From: Hyphomicrobiales bacterium
GTDB taxonomy: Bacteria > Pseudomonadota > Alphaproteobacteria > Rhizobiales > Rhizobiaceae
NCBI GenBank assembly: GCA_900472295.1
Contig: UCIA01000008.1
Coordinates: 171,875 to 235,874, forward strand
Direction of reading: 5' to 3'
DNA length: 64,000 nt
The notes beneath the pieces are model-generated. The model was not told the origin of the DNA and searched no databases. It saw only the letters and a list, made by a program, of their open reading frames with translations. A program made the position numbers and the translations under genes. Shown piece after piece: positions 25,621 to 33,789 of the stretch (positions are counted from its first letter, which is position 1; every line of letters starts with the position of its first letter).

Positions 25621-27473
25621 GCCGCTCCGACAGTCACCGGCAGATCGTCATCCGGCCGCAGCTGCAGGTCGTAAAGCGCGCGATAGCGTCCCTTGAGCGC
25701 CAGCAATTCCTGATGGGTGCCGCGCTCGACGATGCGGCCGTTCTCGACGAACAGGATCTGGTCGGCATGCATCAGTGAGCTCAGCCGGTGCGAGATGATC
25801 AGTGTCACGCGGTCCTTGGCGAAGCGTCTCATCGCGGTGCGGATACGCTGCTCGGTGCCGGCGTCCACGGCCGCGGTGGAATCGTCGAAGACCAGAACCG
25901 AAGGCCGCAGCATCAGGGTGCGGGCGATGGTCAAGCGTTGCCGCTGGCCGCCGGAAAGCGATGAACCGCGCTCGCCGACGACCGTGGTGTAGCCGGCGGG
26001 AAGCCCGATGATGTAATTGTGCAGCTGGGCGTATTCGGCCGCCTGGCCGATGCGCGTCTCGCGCGCCCACGGATTGCCATAGGCGATGTTGTTTTCGATC
26101 GAGGTGGTGAACAGGAACGCATCCTGCTGTACGACGCCGACCGCCTTGCGCAGCGATTGCAGCGTCACCTCACGGATGTCCTGCCCATCGATGGTGATCG
26201 CGCCCGACGTCACGTCGTAGAAGCGCGGGATCAGATGCGCGATGGTCGACTTGCCGCTGCCCGGCGGGCCGACAATGCCGACGGTTTCGCCGGACCTCGC
26301 CTCGAAGGAGATGCCGGACAGCGCCGGCCGACCGCCTGTGCCGGCATAACGGAAGCCGACATTGTCGAAACGCAGCACGCCGTCCGTGACGACAAGATCC
26401 CTGGCGCCGGGCGCGTCCTGGATGTCGAGTTCGGCGTCGAGCAGTTCGAACAGCCTGGTGCCGCAGGTGGACGCCCGGGCGAACGAGTTCACCATCAGGC
26501 CGAGCTGGCGCACCGGCATCTGCAGGATGGTCATGAAGGTGAGGAATTGCGCCAGCGTGCCGACGCTGATCTCGCCCGCAATCACCTTCTGGCCGCCGAA
26601 CCACAGCACCAGCCCCATGGCTGCCAGGAAGGAGAAATTCATGGCGCTGGTGTTGGAGACGCGGATGTCGACGCGCTGGTCGGCAAGCTCGAGCGCCGAC
26701 TTTTTGGCGCGGTCGAATTTCTCCAGTTCGTGACGTTGCGCGGCGAAGGCGCGCACGACGCGGATGCCGCCGAGATTTTCGTCCATCACCCGGCTCAGCA
26801 CCGACAGCCGCTCCTGCAGCGTCAGCCAGGTGCTGCGCAGCCGCAGCTGCGTGACAGAGGAGCGCCAGGCGACGAACGGCACGAAACTCAGGCTGAGCAG
26901 ACCGAGCACGAGATCGGTGCTGATCAAGAGATAGGAGCCGACGCCGATCAGCACGCCGAGCAGCACGACGCGCAAAATGCCGGTGGAAAAGAACATGCGC
27001 ACGCCGTCGAGGTCGAGCAGGCCGAGCGTGATCAGGTCGCCGGTGTGGACCCTGTCATGGAAGTTGAAGCTCAGGCGCTGGATCTTTTCGTAGAAAGCCA
27101 GACGCAGCTCATAGCCGGTGCGGTGGCCGACGGCCTCGCCGTAGTAATTCTGCGCCATGGTGAACAGGCCGCGCAGGATCGAGACGACGAGCAGGGTCAG
27201 CGCCGTCGTCCACAGCGCCTGCTCCGCTGCCGCACCGCCGCCCGCTTGCATCACGCCTTGCGCCTGGTCGATGGCGTGTCCCAGCAGGCGCGGGATGAAC
27301 AGCTGCAGCGTGGCGGCGATGAAGGTCGAGACGATTGTGATCGCCACCTGCCAGGGATGGCGCAGCGTCATGCGCACGATGCGCAGCAGCGTGCTGAGGC
27401 CCTTGCCCCAGGAAGCCTCCGCCACATGGGCAAATGATTTGCCGCGCTTGCCCGCGCCGCTGGTTGCATCCAT
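25617..27473 (-). CDS. ABC exporter half-transporter with degenerate Walker B
   Basis: About 618 residues: six membrane helices then an ATPase. Walker A is GPPGSGKST, the signature is the canonical LSGGQRQR, and the H-loop is LIISHRLSSL. Walker B reads VLVFDDSTAAVD, with Asp in place of the catalytic Glu. ATG at 27473 (MDATSGAGKRG) is chosen; an in-frame ATG at 27506 would add eleven residues unlike the family, and neither start has a strong ribosome site. First gene of the pair, coupled to the second by ATGA overlap. Confidence 0.92.
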   Translation of the reverse strand: MDATSGAGKRGKSFAHVAEASWGKGLSTLLRIVRMTLRHPWQVAITIVSTFIAATLQLFIPRLLGHAIDQAQGVMQAGGGAAAEQALWTTALTLLVVSILRGLFTMAQNYYGEAVGHRTGYELRLAFYEKIQRLSFNFHDRVHTGDLITLGLLDLDGVRMFFSTGILRVVLLGVLIGVGSYLLISTDLVLGLLSLSFVPFVAWRSSVTQLRLRSTWLTLQERLSVLSRVMDENLGGIRVVRAFAAQRHELEKFDRAKKSALELADQRVDIRVSNTSAMNFSFLAAMGLVLWFGGQKVIAGEISVGTLAQFLTFMTILQMPVRQLGLMVNSFARASTCGTRLFELLDAELDIQDAPGARDLVVTDGVLRFDNVGFRYAGTGGRPALSGISFEARSGETVGIVGPPGSGKSTIAHLIPRFYDVTSGAITIDGQDIREVTLQSLRKAVGVVQQDAFLFTTSIENNIAYGNPWARETRIGQAAEYAQLHNYIIGLPAGYTTVVGERGSSLSGGQRQRLTIARTLMLRPSVLVFDDSTAAVDAGTEQRIRTAMRRFAKDRVTLIISHRLSSLMHADQILFVENGRIVERGTHQELLALKGRYRALYDLQLRPDDDLPVTVGAA

Positions 27474-27673
27474 TGCCAAGGAAAATATCCAATCCGGCCC
27501 GGACATTAGCCCAGGCGAATGAAAACAGACTCAGTTTCAGATGCCGCGATGGTACGCCTCCATTTTGACCATTCAAGGGCCAATGGCGGCATCGCACTGT
27601 GCCTGCAAGGGCTGATCGTCCGCGACCGCCTAAGCCCGGGTCGGCGTTGGAGGCGGCTGGCTCGTCACTTTAA

Positions 27674-27777
27674 TGCATGTCGCTCAAAAGTGGCCCCGGT
27701 TTTGAGAGAACGACATGCACAAAAACAAAGACCTAAAGCGCGTCGCGTGAATCCGCTCAAATGCGACGCGCTTTAGG
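27674..27777. repeat. Double-hairpin intergenic repeat
   Basis: First hairpin: TGCATGTCG (27674-27682) pairs with CGACATGCA (27711-27719), with inner arms CTCAAAA (27683-27689) and TTTTGAG (27700-27706). Second hairpin: perfect 15-bp arms CCTAAAGCGCGTCGC (27732-27746) and GCGACGCGCTTTAGG (27763-27777). The rest of 27474-27812 shows no gene. A second copy lies at 53512-53615. Confidence 0.85.
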
Positions 27778-27812
27778 CCGCTTGAAAAGATGCGGGCATG
27801 CACCAGCCACCA

Positions 27813-28727
27813 TCATGCCTGACCCCGGCCAATATGGTCCGCCGCGGGACCAAGAGCGACAAGCAGCGCATTGCCGCTTTCCAGCGTCGCATTCTCATGC
27901 GGCGCGCGCAGGTTCAGCCAGCGCTGGTCGCCTGAGCGCACCGCCAGCACCGCCTTCATCGCCGGGATCAGCCCAGCATCCTGGATCACCTTGCGGAACG
28001 CCTTGATCGCAGCGTCCGCTTCCGTGATGTCCTCGCCGGCGATCGTCGCATCGTAAAGGGCGCGGATGGCGGCGGCGTTGAGATTGACCGTCGCCGAGAT
28101 GCAGCCCGCAGCGCCGCTGGCCAGGCCCTTGGTGAGTTGCGCCTCTGAGCTCGGAAACACCGCCACATCAGGTGCGGCGGCTATCACCGCCGCCGTGTTG
28201 TTCCAGTCGCCGGCGCTGTCCTTGTAGGCGACGACCGTCTCTGGAAACGCCTTGCTTAGCCGGGCGGTCAAATCAGGGCTGACCGGCACGCCGGAGTTCT
28301 GCGGGATATGGTAGAGGATCATCTTCAGCGCCGGGTTGGCCACCCGCTCGATCAGTTCGCTATAGTAGCGCGCCTGGCCATTGTCTCCGGCCGCGGTGTA
28401 GAAAAACGACGGCAGCACCATCACGCCGGCGCAGCCGAGGCCGACAGCATGCTTCGACAGCTCGACGGTTTCGGGCAGTGCGGTGACGCCGGTGCCGGGC
28501 ATCATCCGGGCAGGCGAAATGCCTGATGCAACCAGCCATTCCAGCGCCTGCATGCGTTCACGAAGCGATAGCGACAGCGCCTCGCCGGTGGTGCCGAACG
28601 GCGACAGGAAATGCGCGCCCTGGTCCAGCACCCATTTGGCGTGCGCGGTCCACAGGTCGCGGGCGATGCGGCCATCGTTCTCGAACGGCGTCAGGATCGG
28701 GGCGATGGTTCCTTGCGGGCGGGTCAT
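27813..28727 (-). CDS. Dihydrodipicolinate synthase family lyase
   Basis: A 304-residue DapA/N-acetylneuraminate-lyase superfamily TIM barrel. The family motif FLSPFGTTGEALSLSLRER, the catalytic-tyrosine strand KMILYHIPQNSGV and the Schiff-base lysine in ETVVAYKDSAGDW are all present. Such enzymes make or break C-C bonds with pyruvate. It is unlikely to be the housekeeping DapA, because the substrate loop differs and it stands divergently beside a LysR regulator with no lysine genes. The LysR probably controls it. Confidence 0.88.
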   Translation of the reverse strand: MTRPQGTIAPILTPFENDGRIARDLWTAHAKWVLDQGAHFLSPFGTTGEALSLSLRERMQALEWLVASGISPARMMPGTGVTALPETVELSKHAVGLGCAGVMVLPSFFYTAAGDNGQARYYSELIERVANPALKMILYHIPQNSGVPVSPDLTARLSKAFPETVVAYKDSAGDWNNTAAVIAAAPDVAVFPSSEAQLTKGLASGAAGCISATVNLNAAAIRALYDATIAGEDITEADAAIKAFRKVIQDAGLIPAMKAVLAVRSGDQRWLNLRAPHENATLESGNALLVALGPAADHIGRGQA

Positions 28728-28842
28728 GGAAATCCTCTCTCTGCGGTGAGCAAGCTACAATCCGCCGATGCGATCACAAGCGAAAACTCATCCGCCAAAA
28801 CCGGATGGCCCCGGCATCAGCCGTTGCAAATAGGCCAGCCAC

Positions 28843-28858
28843 GTCCGAAATATCGGAC
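28843..28858. promoter_or_regulatory. Palindromic LysR-type operator candidate
   Basis: Perfect inverted repeat GTCCGA-AATA-TCGGAC in the 153-base gap between the divergent lyase and LysR genes, 23 bases before the LysR start. Length and position fit a LysR recognition site with autoregulation. Confidence 0.55.
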
Positions 28859-28880
28859 ACAGACCAGATCCGGAACGGCA

Positions 28881-29813
28881 ATGCATCCAAGATCGCTCAA
28901 GACATTCCTCGCCGTGGCACGGCACAGAAACATCACTCGCGCCGCGCGGGAGGTGCATCTGGCGCAGTCGAGCGTCAGCGATCAGATCCAGTCGCTGGAA
29001 AGCGAACTCGGCGTCGCCCTTTTTTTCCGCTCGCGCCACGGCCTCGACCTGACGGCGGCCGGCGAGGCGCTGAAACCCTATGCGGAAGAGATCCTGCAAC
29101 TGGCGGACGAGGCGCGGATTGCCGTCGAGGCAACGAGGGGAACGACTACCGCGACGGTGACGATCGGCGCGCTGGAGACGATCGCCACTGTCAAACTTCC
29201 GCAATGGCTGGCGGCCTTTCAGGGCGATCATCCCGAGATCAGCTTACGCCTGAAGATCGCCGGCAGCGACGCCCTGTTGCGTCAGCTCGAAGAAAGCGAG
29301 ATCGATATCGCCTTCTGTTTCGACAAGGGCGGCCTCGACGAACGCCTTGCCAGGCGCACAATATCGGCCGAGCCGCTGGTCCTTGTCGCCTCCGCCGAAG
29401 ATGCGGCCGCATCCAGGCCGAACGACCTGGCGGCGCTCGCCGCGATGCGTTTCGTGGTGACGGAAACCGGATGCGTCTACCGGCATCTGTTCGACAAGGC
29501 CTTTGCCGAGACCGGCATGGCCGCGCCAAAACTTGCCGCCGAAGTCGGCAGCATCGGCGCCATTGCTGGCCTGGTGGCGAAGGGTGTCGGCATGGGCCTG
29601 GTACCACGGCTGGCGGTCGCCGAGGCGCTCGATCGCGGCGAGATCGTCGAACTGCCGTGGCCGGGTTCGGCCACCACGGCGTCGCTGGTAATGATCTGGC
29701 GCCGTCGGCGGGTCCAGCCGCCGGCGCTGAAACTGCTGCTCGAAGCCAAGAGTTTCGCCTCGCTCAGATCAGCCGGTGACCGCCCTCGACATGCAGTATC
29801 GTCCCTGTCGTAA
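28881..29813 (+). CDS. LysR-family transcriptional regulator
   Basis: A 310-residue LysR regulator. The N-terminal winged helix is MHPRSLKTFLAVARHRNITR through SSVSDQIQSLESELGVALFF, followed by the effector domain starting ATVTIGALETIATVKLPQW. The start at 28881 is the ATG directly before this family N-terminus; longer in-frame extensions overlap the divergent gene. Its last 50 bases overlap the convergent SDR gene. The target is probably the divergent DapA-like lyase. Confidence 0.9.
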   Translation: MHPRSLKTFLAVARHRNITRAAREVHLAQSSVSDQIQSLESELGVALFFRSRHGLDLTAAGEALKPYAEEILQLADEARIAVEATRGTTTATVTIGALETIATVKLPQWLAAFQGDHPEISLRLKIAGSDALLRQLEESEIDIAFCFDKGGLDERLARRTISAEPLVLVASAEDAAASRPNDLAALAAMRFVVTETGCVYRHLFDKAFAETGMAAPKLAAEVGSIGAIAGLVAKGVGMGLVPRLAVAEALDRGEIVELPWPGSATTASLVMIWRRRRVQPPALKLLLEAKSFASLRSAGDRPRHAVSSLS

Positions 29814-30495
29814 AGCCGTTGCCCATCAGAAAGGCGATGGCGTCGGCAATGTCCTCTGGTTGTCCGACGCGGCCGACCGGCAACCGCTTAGCCATCGCAT
29901 CGAGCGTCTCTTCCTTCCTGTCGCCGGCGACAAAACTCCAGATCGGCGTGTCGACCCAGCCGGGTGAGACGGCGTTGACGCGGATCGGCGCCAATTCGAC
30001 TGCCAGCGCCCGCACCAGCCCTTCCAGCGCCGCGTTGACGGCGGCGACGACCGAGCCGCGCGCCGCCGGCCGGTAGGCGGCAATGCCGGAGGTGAAGGTG
30101 ATGGAGCCATTGGCTAAAAGCCGTGGCGCGCCATGTTTGGCCAGCAGCAGCGGTCCATAGAATTTGCTTTCGACGACCCGCTGTGCCGCCTTGAGATCGA
30201 CCGCAGGCAGCAACTCATAGGCGCCTTCGATATCCGCCGCGGTGCTGACGATATGATCGAGCTGGCCGATCCGCTCGAACAGCCCGGCGACCTGGTCTTC
30301 CCTGGCGATATCGGCCGCGATGGCGCTCAAATTGGGCGGGTTCTGCAACGCATTGCTGGCGCGTTTCAGCTTCTCTTCACTGCGGCCGACGATGGTGACG
30401 TTGGCCCCTGAGTCCAGGCACCGCCTTGTCAGCGCCAGCCCCATGCCGGAGCTGCCGCCGACGATAACGATTTTTGATTTTGCGATGTCTGCCAT
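29764..30495 (-). CDS. SDR-fold protein lacking the YxxxK motif
   Basis: A 243-residue short-chain dehydrogenase/reductase-type Rossmann protein. The cofactor motif is IVIVGGSSGMGLALTRRC and the C-terminus VNAVSPGWVDTPIWSF is typical. After the active-site serine strand (GSITFTSGIAAYRPAARG), the place of YxxxK reads SVVAAVNAALEGL, with no tyrosine or lysine. It may be a non-classical SDR or a binding protein. It converges on and overlaps the LysR gene by 50 bases. A terminator-like hairpin separates it from the upstream NAD(P)-binding gene. Confidence 0.85.
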   Translation of the reverse strand: MADIAKSKIVIVGGSSGMGLALTRRCLDSGANVTIVGRSEEKLKRASNALQNPPNLSAIAADIAREDQVAGLFERIGQLDHIVSTAADIEGAYELLPAVDLKAAQRVVESKFYGPLLLAKHGAPRLLANGSITFTSGIAAYRPAARGSVVAAVNAALEGLVRALAVELAPIRVNAVSPGWVDTPIWSFVAGDRKEETLDAMAKRLPVGRVGQPEDIADAIAFLMGNGFTTGTILHVEGGHRLI

Positions 30496-30560
30496 GTTCC
30501 GTTCCGATCCTGAACCGTTTCGGGGCGAGACTTCGCAGACCGGCGGCGGGAGTGGAAACG

Positions 30561-30600
30561 GAAGAAAACGATAGTGCCATCGGAGGCTCCGATGGCACTT
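30561..30600 (-). terminator. Terminator-like perfect hairpin between two oxidoreductase genes
   Basis: Arms of 12 bp (30573-30584 and 30588-30599) with a 3-base loop. On the minus strand they are followed by ATCGTTTTCTT, as an intrinsic terminator downstream of the gene at 30622-31230. It lies upstream of the SDR gene and implies that this gene has its own promoter. Confidence 0.65.
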
Positions 30601-30621
30601 GTCGTCTGCAGATAAATCCGG

Positions 30622-31230
30622 TCAGTAGCCGACCGTGAAGCGCTGCTTGATATGCGCCGGCTTTTCGATTTCGTCGGTCATGACGATGGCATAGTCCTCG
30701 AAGGAAATGCTGCTGCCCTTGTCTGATGTCAGCAGCGTGTCCTTGCCGATGCGGTATTTGCCGGTCCGCTCGCCGGCGACGAACAGCGCCGACGGCGACA
30801 GCAAGGTCCAGTCGAGATCGTCGACCGTGCGCAGCGTGTCGAGGAAGTCGGCGCCCTTCTGCGCCTCGGCCTTGTAGATCGCGGGGAATGTCGGCGTGTC
30901 GACCAGGCGCTTGCCCGGCGCGACTTCCAGGCTGCCGGCGCCGCCGACGACGAGGTAGCGCTTGACGCCCGAAGCACGCACTGCGGCGATCAGCGTGTCG
31001 GGATCGCTGTCGAGGAAATGCACCGAGGAGATCACCGCGTCATGGCCTTTGATCAGGGCGGCAAGGCCATCCTTGTCAAAGACGTCGCCTTTTTTGGCCG
31101 TCACACCGGGGAGGGCTGCGATCTTGTCCGGGTTGCGGGCGATGGCGGTGATGGAATGGCCGCGATCGGAGAGCTCTTTCAGGAGACGCGAGCCGACCTG
31201 GCCGGACGCGCCGATGAGTGCGATTTTCAT
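30622..31230 (-). CDS. NAD(P)H-binding protein, NmrA/SDR-a type
   Basis: A 202-residue Rossmann protein beginning MKIALIGASGQVGSRLLKEL, followed by HSITAIARNPDKIAALPGV and the mid-protein VKRYLVVGGAGSL. This is the atypical SDR/NmrA-like NAD(P)-binding family (NAD(P)H-dependent reductases or redox sensors). Start at 31230 has AAAGGAAA 7-8 bases upstream; a longer frame lacks this. It follows the DsbA-like gene by 35 bases, so the pair is probably cotranscribed under the divergent LysR. Confidence 0.87.
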   Translation of the reverse strand: MKIALIGASGQVGSRLLKELSDRGHSITAIARNPDKIAALPGVTAKKGDVFDKDGLAALIKGHDAVISSVHFLDSDPDTLIAAVRASGVKRYLVVGGAGSLEVAPGKRLVDTPTFPAIYKAEAQKGADFLDTLRTVDDLDWTLLSPSALFVAGERTGKYRIGKDTLLTSDKGSSISFEDYAIVMTDEIEKPAHIKQRFTVGY

Positions 31231-31265
31231 GGGGATTTTCCTTTCGTCTGGGGAGGATTTTTGGA

Positions 31266-31916
31266 TCACGCCGCCTCGATATGGGCGACGAGATTGTCGT
31301 AGCTGCCGAACAGCGCGTTGGCGCCGATCAGGCGCGGCGCCGTACGGCCGATCACCGCGAGCGCGGGAACGCCATTGGCGTTGAGCCGCTGGAACAGCGC
31401 ACGGCCGCGGCCGAGCAGGTCACGGTGCGCCGCCATCAATGCGTTCGTCGGCACCTTCAGCAACTCGGCTGCATCGGTCATGCCGACGTCGGTCAGCACC
31501 GCGGCGACGCCATCCACAGTGACGATGTCGCGGCCGTCGACATAGCGCGCATGCTGTATCGCCTTCAGCGCGGTCAGCCGGCGGTCCGGCTGGTCAAGGC
31601 CGGCCGCAACGATGCCGAGCGTGGCGGCGCCGGAATCGAGCAAGGTGCCGGAGACATTGAGCACATTGTCGAGATACGCTTGGGTAAAACGCTGTCCGCT
31701 CAGCCGCGCGATGCGCTGGTCGTTGTCCCACGCATGCGCGGCAAAGCCTGCATCCAGCGGCCTCGCCCCTGCGCCGGAGAAAAGCCCCACCGGCAACAGT
31801 TCAAGTGCTGTATTGCTGGCCGCCAGCCGCTCCAGCATCGGCGTGGCGCCATAGCACCAGCCGCAGAGCGGGTCGAAAAGATAGGTCACGGTTGCGTCGA
31901 TCACGGTCTGCCCCAT
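31266..31916 (-). CDS. DsbA-family thioredoxin-fold protein
   Basis: A 216-residue thioredoxin-fold protein with the dithiol motif DPLCGWCYGATPML near the N-terminus. A helical insertion follows, and the cis-proline loop is NGVPALAVIG. No signal peptide is evident, so it is a cytoplasmic DsbA-like oxidoreductase (FrnE/2-hydroxychromene isomerase-like fold) rather than periplasmic DsbA. ATG at 31916 (MGQTVIDATVTYLFDPLC) is chosen over 31970. It is divergent from a LysR gene with a strong palindrome between them. Confidence 0.87.
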   Translation of the reverse strand: MGQTVIDATVTYLFDPLCGWCYGATPMLERLAASNTALELLPVGLFSGAGARPLDAGFAAHAWDNDQRIARLSGQRFTQAYLDNVLNVSGTLLDSGAATLGIVAAGLDQPDRRLTALKAIQHARYVDGRDIVTVDGVAAVLTDVGMTDAAELLKVPTNALMAAHRDLLGRGRALFQRLNANGVPALAVIGRTAPRLIGANALFGSYDNLVAHIEAA

Positions 31917-31976
31917 TTGTCGGGAGATAGATGGCAGCCCAACCGCTTGCGAAAAACAGCAATCAATCATACAAAC

Positions 31977-31995
31977 TGTCTGATCAGTTCAGACA
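31977..31995. promoter_or_regulatory. LysR operator palindrome
   Basis: Inverted repeat TGTCTGA-TCAGT-TCAGACA, perfect 7-bp arms with a 5-base spacer. It sits 7 bases before the LysR start and 60 bases before the DsbA-like gene. This is the expected place for an autoregulating LysR site controlling the divergent pair. Confidence 0.65.
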
Positions 31996-32002
31996 ATCAG
32001 GC

Positions 32003-32920
32003 ATGACCGAACTTCTCAACCTCAACCGTCTCGTCTACTTCACCACCGTGGTCGAGACCGGCTCGTTCACGGCCGCCGCCGACCGGCTCGACGTCGCCAA
32101 GGCTGTGGTCAGCCATCAGGTCGGCAAGCTCGAGGAAGAGCTTGGCGCAACGCTGCTGCGGCGCACAACGCGGCGCGTGACGCTGACCGAGGAGGGCCGC
32201 CTGTTCTACGACCGCGCCGCGATCATCCTGCGCGAAGCGGAGGCGGCCTATGGCGACATCTCGCAACGGGCGGCGCAGCCGACCGGAACGCTGCGGCTGA
32301 CCGCGCCGCTCGATTATGGCGAGAAGGTCGTGGCGCCAACCATCGCCGCCTATCTCAAAAAATACCCGAATATGCGGGTCGAGACGATCTTCGACGATGC
32401 CGTCAGCAATCTGGTCGACGAGCAGATCGACCTCGGCATCCGTGTCGGCTGGCTGGCCGATTCCAGCAATCTGGCGCGGCGGCTGGGCAGTCTGCAGCAA
32501 TTCGTCGTCGCGAGCCCTGAACTCGCCGCCAGACTGCCTGCGGATGCCGGCCCCAGGCTGGCGAAGTCGCTGCCCTGGGTCGGCAACGCCCAGCTGCGCG
32601 GCGTCGGTCAGTGGTTGTTTTCGAAGGGCACGGAGACGGTGCTGGCCGAACTCAATCCGGTCGTCAGCTGCGACAAGACGCCGGGCGTGCTGTCCTGCGT
32701 TCTCGCCGGCATAGGGCTCGGCATCTTCCCGGATTACAGCGTCGCCGACGACATTGCGCGGGGGCGGCTGGTGCGGGTGTTCGCGGACTGGACCCTGCCG
32801 TCCGGTGGCATTCACGCCGTCTTTCCACCGGCGCGCTTCAGGCCGGCCAAGGTGCGCGCTTTCGTCGACCTGCTGGTTGCGGCCGAAAGGCGGCGGGCGC
32901 GCAGCGCCATCGCGGGCTGA
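32003..32920 (+). CDS. LysR-family transcriptional regulator
   Basis: A 305-residue LysR regulator of the CrgA/DsdC-like branch. The HTH covers NRLVYFTTVVETGSFTAAAD and AVVSHQVGKLEEELGATLL; the effector domain begins GTLRLTAPLDYGEKVVAPTI. The conserved TxxxRxVTLTEEG junction is present. ATG at 32003 is chosen because it directly precedes the HTH. It is expected to regulate the divergent DsbA-like/NmrA-like pair through the palindrome at 31977. Confidence 0.91.
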   Translation: MTELLNLNRLVYFTTVVETGSFTAAADRLDVAKAVVSHQVGKLEEELGATLLRRTTRRVTLTEEGRLFYDRAAIILREAEAAYGDISQRAAQPTGTLRLTAPLDYGEKVVAPTIAAYLKKYPNMRVETIFDDAVSNLVDEQIDLGIRVGWLADSSNLARRLGSLQQFVVASPELAARLPADAGPRLAKSLPWVGNAQLRGVGQWLFSKGTETVLAELNPVVSCDKTPGVLSCVLAGIGLGIFPDYSVADDIARGRLVRVFADWTLPSGGIHAVFPPARFRPAKVRAFVDLLVAAERRRARSAIAG

Positions 32921-33012
32921 ATCTGGTGTCAGCTATGGACGATCAGGGAACCTTTGTTCGGCCGGCGCTTTTGGATATGCTGCGATTCCGAACCGTCAGA
33001 AGGGCATTGCCG

Positions 33013-33294
33013 ATGACCATCAAGATACTCGCGACCTCAGCGCTTGTTCTCGCGCTTGGCTTCAGCCTGTCCACCACAGCCCTCGCCAAGGAAAGGAAGC
33101 ACCGCCATCGCCAGCCGGAACCGGAGCAACGCTACGTTCCTGCCCACCGCGACCTCTTCTACCAGCTGTTCGGCGGCCCGCGCTACTATGACAAGATGCT
33201 GGTCACCACGGCGGCCGGCCCCTGCTCCTACGACCGGGTCGGGCCGGACGCGAATGCGCTGAACAAGGTCAACGATCACCATTGCGGGAAATAG
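33013..33294 (+). CDS. Small secreted basic protein, unknown function
   Basis: A 93-residue product with a clear Sec signal peptide (MTIKILATSALVLALGFSLS, cleavage near ALA-KE). A basic, His-rich stretch KERKHRHRQPEPEQRYVP follows, with two cysteines near the C-terminus (GPCSYDR and HHCGK) that could form a disulfide. No family recognised. AAGGG lies about 9 bases before ATG 33013. A farther in-frame ATG at 32977 is possible. Confidence 0.6.
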   Translation: MTIKILATSALVLALGFSLSTTALAKERKHRHRQPEPEQRYVPAHRDLFYQLFGGPRYYDKMLVTTAAGPCSYDRVGPDANALNKVNDHHCGK

Positions 33295-33377
33295 ATTGGC
33301 CCCAAAGGCCGGGCTGTCCTGCGCGTGTCGCAGGTTCTGCCGCATGCCAGTCGCCGCGAACTTGATAGAGATATTCG

Positions 33378-33713
33378 ATGACCGCCGATGAAAAATGGTC
33401 ACCGTCCGAAAAGAAGGTCGCTCGCAACGCCTACGACGCAGCGCTGAAGGTGGCGCTCAACAAGACGCTGGCTGAACTCAAGAGCAGGGCCCACGCGGCG
33501 GCGACGCCTTCCGAGATGTGGGATGTCGAAGACTTTCTGCGGCAGCAGAGACGGAAGATCGACCAGCTATTCGACTATCGTTATTCCAGGCTGATAGAGG
33601 TCTTCGCCAGCCTTATCCGGCAAGGATATCTGGACGAGAATCTCCTTATTGGCTTGTCGGAAGACAAGCGGCAGACGATCCGCAGATACGCCAGCTGGAA
33701 TGGCGGCGGGTAG
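33378..33713 (+). CDS. Fluorescence recovery protein (FRP)-like protein
   Basis: A 111-residue all-helical protein matching the cyanobacterial FRP pattern along its length. It has WSPSEKKVARNAYDAAL near residue 7, EMWDVEDFLRQQRRKIDQLF at 46-65, DYRYSRLIEVFASLIRQGYL at 66-85, and GLSEDKRQTIRR near the end. Residues equivalent to FRP Trp50, Asp54 and Arg60 appear conserved (here Trp48, Asp52, Arg58), while His53 is Glu. FRP detaches and resets the orange carotenoid protein in cyanobacteria; no such partner lies in this window. Role here unknown. Convergent with the ROK kinase gene. Confidence 0.8.
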   Translation: MTADEKWSPSEKKVARNAYDAALKVALNKTLAELKSRAHAAATPSEMWDVEDFLRQQRRKIDQLFDYRYSRLIEVFASLIRQGYLDENLLIGLSEDKRQTIRRYASWNGGG

Positions 33714-33789
33714 GGTTCCTCTCCGGGGATCCTGGCGCCGCGTCCATACTTGGACCGTTCACCATCTGCGCGCGCCGCACAGCTTGAGC

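Noticed and set aside
23845..25674. 609-codon plus-strand frame opposite the ABC exporter
   Set aside because: His/Asp/Arg-rich antisense translation typical of high-GC genes; the minus strand has full ABC motifs.
27674..27777. CRISPR repeat or attachment site
   Set aside because: Only palindromic arms with no spacer periodicity, no cas genes and no integrase; matching copies elsewhere show a dispersed repeat.
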